In this document: piece after piece, positions 10,265 to 20,072 of the stretch
Layout of the letters: each line of letters begins with the position of its first letter
Numbering within the stretch: position 1 is the stretch's first letter
From: Branchipolynoe longqiensis
Lineage: Eukaryota; Annelida; Polychaeta; Phyllodocida; Polynoidae
Length of the DNA: 64,000 nucleotides
Direction of reading: 5' to 3'
Assembly: GCA_030323885.1 (NCBI GenBank)
Contig: CM059187.1
Span: forward strand, 127,639,525 to 127,703,524
Translations under genes and position numbers: made by a program
Notes under the pieces: model-generated
The model's input: the letters and a program-made list of their open reading frames with translations, nothing else
The model's database searches: none
Told to the model about the DNA's origin: nothing

Positions 10265-10675
10265 AGCTTCTACCATGGAGCAGCTGTAAGTCCACTACCG
10301 GAGGCTATCCGTTTTAACTGCACCCTCGGGCATGAATGGACTAACACAAAGTATAAGCTGGACTTTAGACTGTTTGCAATCTACAACCAGTTACAAACCA
10401 TAAACAAGAAGCAAGAGAACCGAAATTATTATTAAACAAAGTTCACAAGATTTGAATCAAATTGGACTAGTGCTGCCCAGCGGTGAAAAGAAGTGTTGAC
10501 GCACTTATCTGTTATGAACAGGGTAAATACATTCACCACAATAAAAGATCTATATAACTCATAGCCATCAGATCTTACTGTCCCTGTGCACGTATTAGTG
10601 GTGTTGATTTCTATGGCAGCCTCATCTGAAATCGTTCCTATATATTTCCAACTTTCATCACATTCTCAACCATTA
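10265..10675. repeat. Spacer containing a 42-bp dispersed repeat
   Basis: 10449-10490 (with core tggactagtgctgcccagcg) recurs inverted at 27069-27110 with 40 of 42 identical positions. The rest of this stretch shows no gene or known repeat. Confidence 0.7.
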
Positions 10676-10981
10676 GGCTGCCGTGTTGGTAGATCGTGGG
10701 GTCGTGGGTTCGAACCCCGGTCGAGTCAAACCAATGACTTAAAAATTGATACTTGTTGCTTTCTAGCCTGGCGCTCGGCATTATTAGGATAGGGCAAGGA
10801 CTGATTGGCTCAGTTTCAGCATAAGCTGACTGAGTGAGATATCAGGTCATGTTGCTGGTGGCCTGGTCTTCCAGTGGGGCAGCACTATAAAGTCGCCATG
10901 AGTGCATACTGTCCCAAGTCAGTACCCGTCCTGAAATGACCTTAGATGTTGCTAGGACGTAAAACAACAAACAAACAAACA
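10676..10981 (+). mobile_element. SINE-A copy, A2-type head, 5'-truncated
   Basis: It begins inside the head at tgttggtagatcgtggggtc, keeps the B box (gggttcgaacccc) and the full body, and ends in AACAACAAACAAAC. The first 25-30 bp of the A-box region are missing. Confidence 0.92.
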
Positions 10982-11134
10982 GTAAAATTATTTATTTGTA
11001 TAAATAACTGCAAGTACCTGACAACCAGTAGACCACAGCATGGCGCTCTATTGTGTCATTCTGAGGAATACAGATATTTACTTCCCTCTTTAAAATAAAT
11101 ACATAAGATTACTTATCTACCCCCGGTTGTTGTT

Positions 11135-11424
11135 GAAGATTTATACTGCCTATCATGGATAAGCCTGAATAGGCTTGTTTTCACCATTAGACAGTTTGTC
11201 GATAGAAAGCCCGAGCCTACACTTTTACCGACCCAAGGGATTCTTTACCTCCCACACCACATAGACATGGTATGAGAGCAACTGGCCTTTGATGACGCTG
11301 TAAGTTCTACACAGCGGTGGAAATCCAAATTGGCAGAGGTGGGGGCACAGGGAATCGAACCACTGACCTTCAGATTAGGAAGGAGTCCGACCTAGAAAAA
11401 AGTCACACTCTAACCACTCCGGTA
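11135..11424 (-). mobile_element. SINE-B copy, near full length
   Basis: On the minus strand the copy has an A-box-like ggagtggttagagtgtgac, a B box ggttcgattcc, and then the SINE-B body ending in ataaatcttcaacaacaac. The head is tRNA-like and unrelated in sequence to the SINE-A body. No clear target duplication. Confidence 0.9.
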
Positions 11425-11820
11425 CATTCACACAACCACGCGTTTTAAGATGGTTGTAACTAAACCACCTAACATTACACTGTTTGTAAATGATTGCAAT
11501 TTTGTCAAACATGCCGTTGGTTTAAAATGGTTATAGAAAGGCCCGCCGTCAAGTTCTTTCCGATCAATTTAACATATGGTGCGCATCCCGGCTACAACTG
11601 ACTTCATCGTATACTACTCATAGTTCTCAGTATAGGGGGTTCTTTTCTACCATATTGCTGTCATTTTCTGGGAGTCACTGGAAGCGACTGGAATTCACAC
11701 TCTTCACGTCGCGGCCATGTTGCAACCAGACCGAGGCCACGTATGCGTCTGCGAGGCACCATGTATGACAAGTAATGCGAATACTTTTTCATCGACCAAA
11801 ACCTCTTGAAATCACTCAAA
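11425..11820. other. Unannotated spacer
   Basis: Mixed sequence. It includes gtcgcggccatgttgcaacc at 11709-11728, a CpG-containing NRF/YY1-like spot, but nothing that defines a gene. Confidence 0.35.
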
Positions 11821-12288
11821 TTTGAAGGTATTTATTTTTTTAAGCTACCATATTGATCTTTGCATACCTGTTTTATATCTATTGGTCAATTTTCATGAAG
11901 ATTCAGTGACCCTTGCATGGTGATTTTCCCATTCTTTAACTACAATGTGACTGTCAACTTCAAGTCTGCATAGTTCTGGTGGTATCATGTACCATGCAGC
12001 ACTGTCAGCGTAGTTATCTGTGTAACACAGTTAAACAACTAGTCTTAGTAATTACAAATCAATAAAAGCTTTAAAAGGGTTAAACTATACTCTTTTAATA
12101 TATCTATATTAAGAAAGTTATGCAATGTTGAATTTAAGAAAAGATTGGCAGCCAAGTTGAGCGACTTTGTTGACATTGCCTACTGAAATGAATCTGATCA
12201 TCACTCAATCTTCATGAACATTGACCAATAAATAGAAAAAAGGTATGCAAAAATGAATATGATAGTTTCAAAATTTAATATCTTCAAA
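11821..12288. mobile_element. Fold-back element with about 88-bp inverted arms
   Basis: The left arm 11821-11909 and right arm 12201-12288 are reverse complements over about 88 bp with scattered substitutions and a one-base length difference. The shared core is ttggtcaat, then ttcatgaagatt, then gtga. The 290-bp interior is noncoding. The interior start (11910-11943) has a 30-of-34 match at 39150-39183, so part of it is a dispersed repeat. A 94-codon minus-strand ORF crossing the right arm is likely fortuitous. Confidence 0.8.
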
Positions 12289-13078
12289 TTTTGCTCCTTT
12301 AATTTCTGTAGTAGTTCATACACATCGGCACACATCAGTGTCTTATGGCAATTTCCAATACCTGATGCATACTCAGCCTCGTCCTGATGCCGAATTAGGT
12401 CATGCGCGAATAGTGTGAATAACAACCTGATACAAACAGTTTCTGTTTCTGCGCTTTCATGATATAGCCGATGTATATTTAACAAATGGCTAATTGAGTG
12501 TCCGCCTTATTTTTTAAATAAATATTTTCGATCTTTATAATCTACCTTTAACTTTGAAGGAACATTAATAATAAAATGGCTAACTTTGGTGATAGTTGAA
12601 GTAAACATGTGCAATATTATTTTTGGTATGCACACCGAAATATTCGCCCCCGACACATACGGGTTCTAATGAATAGCCTTAATACCTTTGTTCTATCATC
12701 AACTAATTTAAAAAACCAAAACCAAAAAAAATAAAATAAAATTAAATTAAAAAAAACTTCAGCTCACTTCAAGTATATTGCGCTTATAAAATCAGGCGCT
12801 TTTTCAGTCAGTGAATTAGTAGACATACTGAGACCTTAAAGCCAGATACTGAAACCACCACTCCTATAATTGGGTTATTTATTTCTAATTTGTCCCTGTT
12901 TGTAAATATTGTACGTAAACATGGTCGCTGCTGCTAATTACCTCGGGGTTATTACCCCTATGTGAGGCACCCCAGGTCGGGCTGGGAATGACGCCGTCTG
13001 ATAAAAAAAGAAGAAAAAACACCCACAAAAACAACAACCCAGCATATAATGATAACAATGATAACCACCCACACATCT
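12289..13078. other. AT-rich spacer
   Basis: AT-rich noncoding sequence with an A-rich run at 12711-12760. No gene or repeat family recognised. Confidence 0.4.
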
Positions 13079-14300
13079 CTCACCATCCCCCCTCCCCCCC
13101 CCTCCCCCTCACCACACCCTAACCAACTACCCCTAGCAGCCACTACCCACTTCCCACCGCCGCATTCCCCTCTCCCCAATCCCCACACTCAATCCACCCA
13201 TCCCTGTCCTATCCACCAACTCCCCACCCCCACCCGCCCCGCCACCCCACTCCCCCTCTCCTTTTCTCCCACTCTCGGCTACCCCACTCCCCACAACCCC
13301 ACTCCCCACAACCCCACTCCCCACAACCCCACTCTCCACCACCCCACTCTCCACCACGCCACTCTCCACCACCCCACTCTCCACCACCCCACTCTCAACC
13401 ACCCCACTCTCCACCACCCCACTCTCCACCCACTCCCACCTCTCCACCAGTCCACTCTACACCACCCCACTCTCTACCACCCCACTCCCCACCACCCCCA
13501 CTCCCCACCACCCCCACTCCCCACCACCCCCACTCCCCACCACCCCACTCCCCACCACCACCCTCCCCACCACCACCCTCCCCACCACCCCACTCCCCAC
13601 CACCCCCACTCCCCACCACCCCACTCTCTACCACCCCACTCTCCACCACCCCACTCTCCACCACCCCACTCCCCACCACCCCACTCTCCACCACCCCACT
13701 CTCCACCACCACACTCCCCACCACCCCACTCCCCACCACCCCACTCCCACCACCCCACTCTCCACCACCCCACTCTCCACCACCACACTCACCACCACCC
13801 CACTCCCCACCACCCCACTCTCCACCACCCCACTCTACCCCACTCCCACCACCACACTCACCACCACCCCACTCCCCACCACCCCACTCTCCACCACCCC
13901 ACTCTCCACCACCCCACTCTCCACCACCCACTCTCCACCACCCCACTCTCCACCACCCCACTCTCTACCACCCCATTCCCTACGACCCACTCCCCACCAC
14001 CCCACTCCCCACCACCCCACTCCCCACCACCCCACTCTCCACCACCCCACTCTCCACCACCCCACTCTACCACCACCCCACTCTCCACCACCCCACTCTC
14101 TACCACTCCACTCTCCACCACCCCACTCTCCACCACCCCACTCCCCACCACCACACTCCTTTCCTCCCTCCCCTCCCTTCCTCCCACTCTCCACCCCCCA
14201 ACTCCCACAACAGTCAACTCCCCACCACCCTATTCCCCACCTCTCCACTCCACCTTCACCCGACCCCATTCCCCCCACTCCCCCCACACACTCCACCTAC
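13079..14300. repeat. 1.2-kb C-rich (CACCCCACTCTCCAC)n minisatellite
   Basis: Degenerate 15-bp units alternating between ccaccccactccc and ccaccccactctc fill most of the block, flanked by looser C-rich sequence. The unit length is a multiple of three and has no stops, creating a 455-codon His/Pro/Thr ORF on the plus strand and Gly/Val/Trp ORFs on the minus strand. Neither resembles a protein. The minus strand is G-rich with many GGGG runs, so quadruplex formation is plausible. Confidence 0.95.
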
Positions 14301-14545
14301 CACCCCAACCCCCAGGGGTCAGGGTCAGCCTCGACGGTTGTGTGTGTGCGTGTGGTGATGAGGAGGGCGTACTACTAAATCACCAATCATTTTTACCAAT
14401 AAATACCGCTCCATAAGCAAGCGTCTGCGACATACAATACCACATTCATAAATAACTATGTCCATGAATGAAGTAAATCCCGTGCGGGTGTGGTTCAACT
14501 CAATTACCCTAAGTTAATATGTTGGGTTCTTTTGTGTCTTCGTGA
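14301..14545. other. Unannotated spacer
   Basis: Sequence between the C-rich array and a promoter-like motif cluster. No feature I can support. Confidence 0.35.
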
Positions 14546-14670
14546 AAACCCGGATATTTTGGCGCCTTTTATCATATGAAGCGCACAATCAGCAGGCTGA
14601 CAGCGCGCATGCGTATATCATTCACGTGCTCCATCATGGCGGCTATCACTGGCCATGCCCATATATAGGT
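14546..14670. promoter_or_regulatory. Promoter-like cluster: E2F-, NRF1-, E-box- and YY1-type sites
   Basis: Within 100 bp are tttggcgcc (14558-14566, E2F-like), gcgcatgcg (14605-14613, NRF1-like), cacgtg (14623-14628, E-box) and ccatcatggcggc (14631-14643, YY1-like). This combination is typical of animal housekeeping promoters, and the YY1-type site often lies at the transcription start. No convincing first exon or splice donor follows, so the gene, if any, is not identified. Confidence 0.35.
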
Positions 14671-15306
14671 ATTCATGGAAACATCTGGTGGTTCTCTATG
14701 TTTGTACGAGGATGACCTATTTAAGACTTTTTGTTTGTTTGTTAAATGAATTTTATTCATGTAAATCTGTTGTCAGTGCCATATCACTGATCTTCCGGCC
14801 GTAAGTGTACCAGGTGTCTTGGTATTTACACAATTAAATAAAATTTGTTTTAACATGGTTAAAATAATGAGTATGAGGTATATTACTGTATGTCATTTTA
14901 CATTTACATAAACGGTTTTAGTTGTTGGTTTTAGGATTTCCAATTCTGGTAAATACCAGTACCTTTACTTAGTCTTAGTTGAGTGTTGAAATCTGCAATA
15001 CACTTTGAGCCTATCCGATTAGTACTGGAGAAAATGGCATAGAATAGGGAGAATATCCACTTCCCCTGCATTATCTTGAATATGTGTTAGACCTTTACGT
15101 CCTGGCAACGTCTAAGGTCATATCATACCGGGCATTCATATGTGATGAATAATAATTTCATGAGTATAAATACTGGAACATCTGTCTTTCCACCTCAGGT
15201 CTATGTTGTCTTGCTCACTATCTTTTCTTAACATGGCAGATGGTGCCACCTATGTGTGCCATGCCTCACTAACTGCTCATCATTGCCTGCATCAGTCACA
15301 GCGATA
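14671..15306. other. Unannotated spacer
   Basis: AT-rich noncoding sequence. A short SINE-A 3'-end relic (tagacctttacgtcctggcaacgtctaaggtcatatc, minus orientation) lies near 15089-15130. No gene seen. Confidence 0.45.
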
Positions 15307-15690
15307 TTTTGTAGGGAACTTGTTTGTCTGTTGTTGTTTTACGTCCTAGAAACATCTAAGGTCATATCAGGATGGGTACTGACGTGTGACAGTGCGCACT
15401 CATGGTGACTTTATATTGCTGCCCCACTGGGAGACCAGGCCGCAAGCACCATGACCTGATATCCCACTCAGTCACATTATCTTGACACTGAACCAACCAG
15501 TCCTTGCTCTATCCTAATAATAGTAATACCGAGCGCCTGGCTTGGAAGTGACAAGTATACATTTTTAAGTCATTGGTTTGACTCAACAAGGGTTCGAACC
15601 CACCTACCCATGGGTTCGGATCGCCCAATCTCCCAAAACAGGAAGCGGACGCTCAACTCCTTCGGATATCCCGTCTGGTTTTGTAGGTAA
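15307..15690 (-). mobile_element. SINE-A copy, A2 head with doubled B box, 12-bp target duplication
   Basis: Full-length minus-strand copy. The flanks ttttgtagggaa (15307-15318) and ttttgtaggtaa (15679-15690) match 11 of 12, placing the element at 15319-15678. The head holds two opposed B-box-like motifs (ggttcgaacc and gggttcgga, 15591-15622) and an A-box region read on the minus strand. Confidence 0.93.
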
Positions 15691-15756
15691 ATCGCAGATA
15701 AACCTTTGCCGTAGAATATATATCATCAACCCACTTACTCATTTCTGTTCTTTCCA

Positions 15757-15998
15757 CAATGACTTACAAAATTGATACTTTTCGTTACCTAGCCGGGCAC
15801 TCAACATTAATAAGATAGGACAGGGAATTGTTAAAACAGTATCACGATAATAACACTGAGTGTGATATTGGGTCATGGTGCCAGCGGCCTGGTTTCCCAG
15901 TGGGGCAACACTATAAAGTCACCATTAGTATGCACTGTCACAAGTCGGTACCCATCCTAATATGACCGTATATGTTGCTAAGATGTTAAGCAGCAATA
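15757..15998 (+). mobile_element. SINE-A copy without head, diverged
   Basis: It starts at the body (caatgacttacaaaattgat) and runs to the gttgctaagatgtt 3' end. It is clearly diverged (for example gggaattgttaaaacagta where others have ggactggttggctcagtg). Old and 5'-truncated. Confidence 0.88.
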
Positions 15999-16082
15999 TG
16001 GTTGGAGGATTCACCTCCGCCTGTGCCAGTCTAAAAAAACTGAACATACCAAATAGGGTTCTTGGCTGACTACATCACTGAG

Positions 16083-16232
16083 CTTTCAGCATTACTAGGA
16101 TAGGTGCACTTGTCAAGTCAAAATCCACAACTTGTTACTGAATGGGATATTGTGTACCAAGACCATCCTCAGTGTGACCGCGCATTAAACCACCATGAGT
16201 ATTATGCACTGTCACAAGGCAGTACCTATCCT
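16083..16232 (+). mobile_element. Old SINE-A body fragment
   Basis: Recognisable pieces are gcattactaggataggtgca, gaatgggatattgtg, ccaccatgagta and gcactgtcacaag, in SINE-A order with several indels. The 3' end is cut where the opposite-strand copy begins. Confidence 0.7.
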
Positions 16233-16800
16233 GCTTGTTTTCTTATTGGGGTTTTACATCTTCGTAATATATCAGGTGATATCAAGACGGGTGCCACTTT
16301 GTAACAGGGCACACTCATGACGTCTCCATAGTGCTGCCCCCATGAAATACTGGGTCACTGGGACCATGACCTGCTTTTCCCACTCAGTCACATTATCCTG
16401 ACATGGAGTAAGCCAGCCCTTGCTTTCTGCTGTTAATGCCAGATGTCAGGCTAGTAGTGACACAAAAAAAGGAAAGTTTGTTTTATTTAATGACGTCTCT
16501 AGAGCACATGGATTTTTATCATCGGCTATTGAACATCAAACATCTGGTCATTCTGACATATTTCTTTGGAGGAAATCCACTGCCGCCACATAGGCTACTC
16601 TTTCCGATAAGCAGCAAGGGGTCTTTTATATGCACTTTGCCAAGGACAGGACAGCACATATGACAGCCTTTGATCAACCACTTGTGGACCACTGGTTGGC
16701 TAGTGGTGACAAGTATCAATTCTGTAAGTTATTGGTTTGACTTGGTCGCGGTTTGCTCTCATAACCTCCCATACACGAAACCGCCCAGCGCTGTCACTGA
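16233..16800 (-). mobile_element. SINE-A copy interrupted by a SINE-C insertion
   Basis: The minus-strand SINE-A body occupies 16233-16462 and resumes at 16699, through acaagtatcaattctgtaag, the ttggtttgacttgg junction and a decayed head to about 16800. The break point is flanked by gctagtagtgaca (16450-16462) and gctagtggtgaca (16699-16711), 12 of 13 identical. That is the target duplication of the inserted element. Confidence 0.88.
16463..16698 (-). mobile_element. SINE-C copy inserted in SINE-A, head missing
   Basis: The segment carries the SINE-C body (tttatttaatgacgtctcta, ggctattgaacatcaaacat, gtcttttatatgcactttgc, tgtggaccactggttgg), matching the copy at 48.57 kb. I recall this sequence type as a tRNA-headed SINE common in molluscs, with the head at the far (3', plus-strand) end; here that head is absent. 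The surrounding 13-bp duplication shows that it inserted already truncated. Confidence 0.82.
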
Positions 16801-16810
16801 TTCATCTATT

Positions 16811-17205
16811 ACATCTGGGGCCATATGCATGAACCAGTGTTAGCGAGCCAAAACGCGTTAAGATGGGATTTCTGGTTTAGCGCCGAAAAGTCGGTATGCA
16901 TGGAGCAGTGTTAAGCCTAACACCACAATCTTAAACTAGGTTAAGCTAAACCAGAAAAATAGCTGGTTTACAGGCGGTGTTAGGTATCAAATCAATTCAA
17001 TGCTGCCATATTTAACAGAGGTACATAGTCAAATAGTGAAATTTTATTAAATTAACCCTAAAATCGAAGTGATATTAATGCTGCAGCCGCAAAGGCGGCG
17101 GTATTAATATTGTCGAACCGACGAATGCAAGCAACCGCCGCCGCCAGTATGGAAAGCGACGTCAATGCGGTGGCCGTATGCAGGAGTCAATGTTAGTCAA
17201 ACAAT
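16811..17205. repeat. Candidate DNA element with repeated TATGCAGGAGCAGTGTTA motifs
   Basis: Three related motifs lie in direct orientation: tatgcatgaaccagtgttag (16833), tatgcatggagcagtgttaa (16896) and tatgcaggagtcaatgttag (17178). A related tatgcaggacaatattag lies near 19176. Inside, ttctggtttagc and gctaaaccagaa form an inverted pair. This looks like a mobile element with subterminal repeats, but I cannot define termini or a target duplication. Confidence 0.4.
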
Positions 17206-17269
17206 AAAATGTGCACGATTTCATAATCACCTCACACCAATTAGAGGGAGTGTACGTGTATGCTAGTAC

Positions 17270-17312
17270 ATACCCCCCCCCCCTCCCACCTCCCACCTCC
17301 CACCTCCCACAC
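17270..17312. repeat. Poly-C and (CCCACCT)n run
   Basis: A run of ten or more C is followed by four cccacct units. Simple repeat. Confidence 0.85.
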
Positions 17313-17571
17313 TGTAGGCAGATTAACTAGATTTTTGGAGCACATGGGCCTCTGCGAATGATTGACTGCTTGAAAGCATGCGGGTTGGTCTCCAGGTGGC
17401 TTTGTGGGGGTAGCTCAACAGATGAAGCGTGGCTATGTGCAGGAATACAGAAGAAGGTGGACAGGTTAATTAGCTAGAGGCAACCGGAACAATTTCCGGC
17501 CTAAATAATATGCGCATAACACGTTATACATGTTATAAACAAGTGAATACAGACAGGAATTAAGACAACTG

Positions 17572-17705
17572 TCCCTGTGGAGCAACACTATAAAGCCAGG
17601 ATCAGTACACAACGTCAACATTTGGTTCCATCCCGCCATGGCCTAATTCAGATGTTGTTAGGATGCACACTCCTAATCAATCAATCAACCAATCAATCAA
17701 TAACT
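17572..17705 (+). mobile_element. Diverged SINE-A 3' fragment
   Basis: Pieces tggagcaacactataaagcc, ttcagatgttgttaggatgc and an (AATC)n tail follow the SINE-A order. Heavily mutated and without head. Confidence 0.65.
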
Positions 17706-17769
17706 CAGTGACACCTATCATTGCAGCCATACATATGACTAAACCTAATACATATGACTAAACCCATAA

Positions 17770-18020
17770 CCCCCCCCCCCCCCAACCCCCGCCCCCTCCA
17801 TTTGAATACCCTGCCCTGACCCTACCACTATCTCAACATGCGCATGCCCCGCGCACTCTATACGAACCCGCCTACCCTACCCACTGTTCCTTCCCCTTCC
17901 CCCTTCTTCAATCCCCTCGTCCCCCCTTCACCCCCCCCCTTCCCCTCCGCCTCCCCCTCCCCCTCTCTCCCTCCGCCTCTCCCCTCCGCCTCTCCCTACC
18001 CCTGCCCCTCAGTGTCTACT
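17770..18020. repeat. C-rich low-complexity tract
   Basis: A poly-C run at 17770 and ccccttcccc/ctccgcctcc repeats at 17890-18005 dominate. The overlapping 108-codon ORF is low complexity. Confidence 0.8.
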
Positions 18021-18100
18021 TCCCTTCTAGAATGCCGGGTGCCGAGGGCCGTTCTGCGGTCGCCCTTTGATGTCTCCTCCCCGGGGCTGCGTCCCGGGTT

Positions 18101-18162
18101 CACCGAGCGGCTTCGAGCGGCTCCGAGCGGCTCCGAGCGGCTCCGAGCGGCTCCAAGTGGCT
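18101..18162. repeat. 10-bp (CGAGCGGCTC)n minisatellite
   Basis: Five to six tandem cgagcggctc units, the last ones decayed (caagtggcta, ggagtagctg). It lies in a locally CpG-rich stretch (18030-18160). Confidence 0.9.
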
Positions 18163-18477
18163 AGGAGTAGCTGGCCGCGCTTATTTAATCATATGATATT
18201 ACTCGCCGCTAAATGATTCTTCTTTTTTTCTTTTCGCAATAAAATTCCCATAACGTCTGTCTCGATGGGTTTGGCTGTGCTATCTGGGTTGGGTTCCACT
18301 GTCACTAGTGTCAGTCACTATCAGTAGACAACTCAGGGAAACGCTTCTGCCAACGAATAATCTTCCCATTTGCTGTCAGTGATTGTTTATCTGTATTGCC
18401 TAGTTTTGTTTCTTATTGGGGGGGGGGGGGGGCAATACTAAGGGCGTCTTAACTGTGCTGAAACAATCCACATGCAT
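18163..18477. other. Unannotated spacer
   Basis: Mixed sequence with a poly-G run at 18418-18432. No gene recognised. Confidence 0.35.
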
Positions 18478-18720
18478 TTAGTTTTGTTTGTTGGGGTTTT
18501 ATATCCTGGCAACATCTGAACTCATATGAGGATGGACACCGACTTATGATAATGTGTAGTCGTAGCGACTTCATATTACTGCCCCACTGAGAGCAGACTT
18601 CCTGCACCATGACACAATTTCTCACTCCGTCACATTTTCCTAATACTTAGCTACCCAGTCTTTACCATATCCTAGTAATGCCGAGGGCCAGGTTAGGTAG
18701 CAACAATGATCAATTTAGTA
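18478..18720 (-). mobile_element. SINE-A copy (outer), part 1
   Basis: Minus-strand SINE-A tail and body, interrupted at 18720 by another SINE-A on the plus strand. Its head side resumes at 19074. Sequence divergence is greater than in the inner copy, as expected for the older element. Confidence 0.92.
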
Positions 18721-19073
18721 GACCAGACGGGATGGCCGAATGAGTTAGAGCGTCCGTCTCCCGTGTTTGTAGATCGTGGGGTCATGGATTCGAACCCTGG
18801 TCGAGTCAAACCAATGACTTAAAAATTGACACTTGTTCCTAGCCTGGCGCTCGGCATTATTAGGATAGGGCAAGGACTGGTTGGCTCAGTGTCAGGATAA
18901 TGTGACTGAGTGGGACATCAGGTTATGGTACTGGTGGCCTGGTCTTCCAGTGGGGCAGCACTATGAAGTCACCATGAGTGCACACTGTCACAAGTCGGTA
19001 CCCGTCCTGATATGACCTTAGATGTTGCTAGGACATAAAACAACAACAAGCAAGCAAGAAAGTCAATTTAGTA
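18710..19073 (+). mobile_element. SINE-A copy (inner), A2 head, perfect 11-bp target duplication
   Basis: A complete A2-type copy (cgggatggccgaatgagtta head, gattcgaaccctgg B box, body, AACAACAAGCAAGC tail) occupies 18721-19062. The flanks tcaatttagta at 18710-18720 and 19063-19073 are identical. The inserted copy lies inside an opposite-strand SINE-A, proving successive activity of the same family. Confidence 0.96.
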
Positions 19074-19170
19074 AATTATTCGTTTGACTAGGCTCAGATT
19101 CGAATTCTCGACCTTCCACAGGGGAAGCCTCTTACCACAGGGGAAGCTTTCTTACCAATTTGCATACCTT
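19074..19170 (-). mobile_element. SINE-A copy (outer), part 2 with head
   Basis: It continues the copy interrupted at 18720: aaattattcgtttgacta, gattcgaattctcg (B box, minus strand), then a short internal duplication of ttaccacaggggaagc within the head. Confidence 0.85.
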
Positions 19171-19465
19171 GTCGGTATGCAGGACAATATTAGCTAGTAA
19201 TGTGGAATGTGTGCATATGCATCTATTTATAAAAATCGATTAGACGAGCGTAAGTTGTTCTTCTACTAGCATTACCTGCAGCAGTTAATGAAGGAATTGA
19301 ATTCTTGGGTCCTAGAAACAACTGCTTGGGTCCTAGAAACAACTGCTATAAAGCGGCAGCTATCACTTTGCATTCGTGGTGAATATATAATGCTTCTTCC
19401 TTGATATCCCTAAAGCAAGCATGAGTATTTATGATTTAACTCTAAGTTACTTGACCCTTTTTTCT

Positions 19466-19762
19466 AGAAGATTTATACTGCCTATCATTGATAAGTCTCA
19501 ATAGACTTGTTTTCACCATTAGACTGTTTGTCGACGGAAAGCCTGAGCCTACACTTTTACCGACCCAAGGGATTTTTAACCTCCCACGCCACATAGACAT
19601 GGTATGAGAGCAACTGGCTTTTGATGATGCTGTAAGTTATACACAGTGGTGGAAATCCAAATTGGCAGAGGTGAAGGCATGGGGAATCGAACCACTGACC
19701 TTGAGATTAGGAGTCCTACCTAGAAAAAAAGTCAGACACTCTAACCACTCCGCCATAGAGAC
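19466..19762 (-). mobile_element. SINE-B copy, near full length
   Basis: Minus-strand copy with head (gtctctatggcggagtggtt), B box ggttcgattcc and complete body to gataggcagtataaatcttc. It is the best-preserved copy of this family in the window. Confidence 0.92.
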
Positions 19763-20072
19763 TCTGTCACTGAGCTAACCAAACATGGATTTCTTTTAGC
19801 AATGACCAATAATAGGCAAAGTAGCGAACAATTTCAATCTTTAAGTCATTTACTCTATGGATTGATGTCATATCTGATTACCAGCTATGTATAATACATT
19901 AAAGATTCTGCAATGCTGCCATTTAGCTGCCTGCCTTCTGGGCTCACCGTTTGAAAGTAGTCTATTGAAAGGGGGAATGATCTCATGTTAACCTTGAAGG
20001 GGCAACTTATATTTCAATGCACAATTTTTGCCTTATGAATCAAATAGAGATATCTAGAAATTGCCCAATCTC
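19763..20072. other. Unannotated spacer
   Basis: AT-rich noncoding sequence between SINE-B and a MITE; nothing recognised. Confidence 0.35.

Noticed and set aside
12201..12485. 94-codon minus-strand ORF as gene
   Set aside because: It overlaps the right arm of a fold-back element; likely fortuitous.
13049..14416. 455-codon plus-strand ORF (His/Pro/Thr)
   Set aside because: It lies entirely on the 15-bp C-rich minisatellite, whose unit lacks stops; composition is purely repeat-derived and both strands are open.
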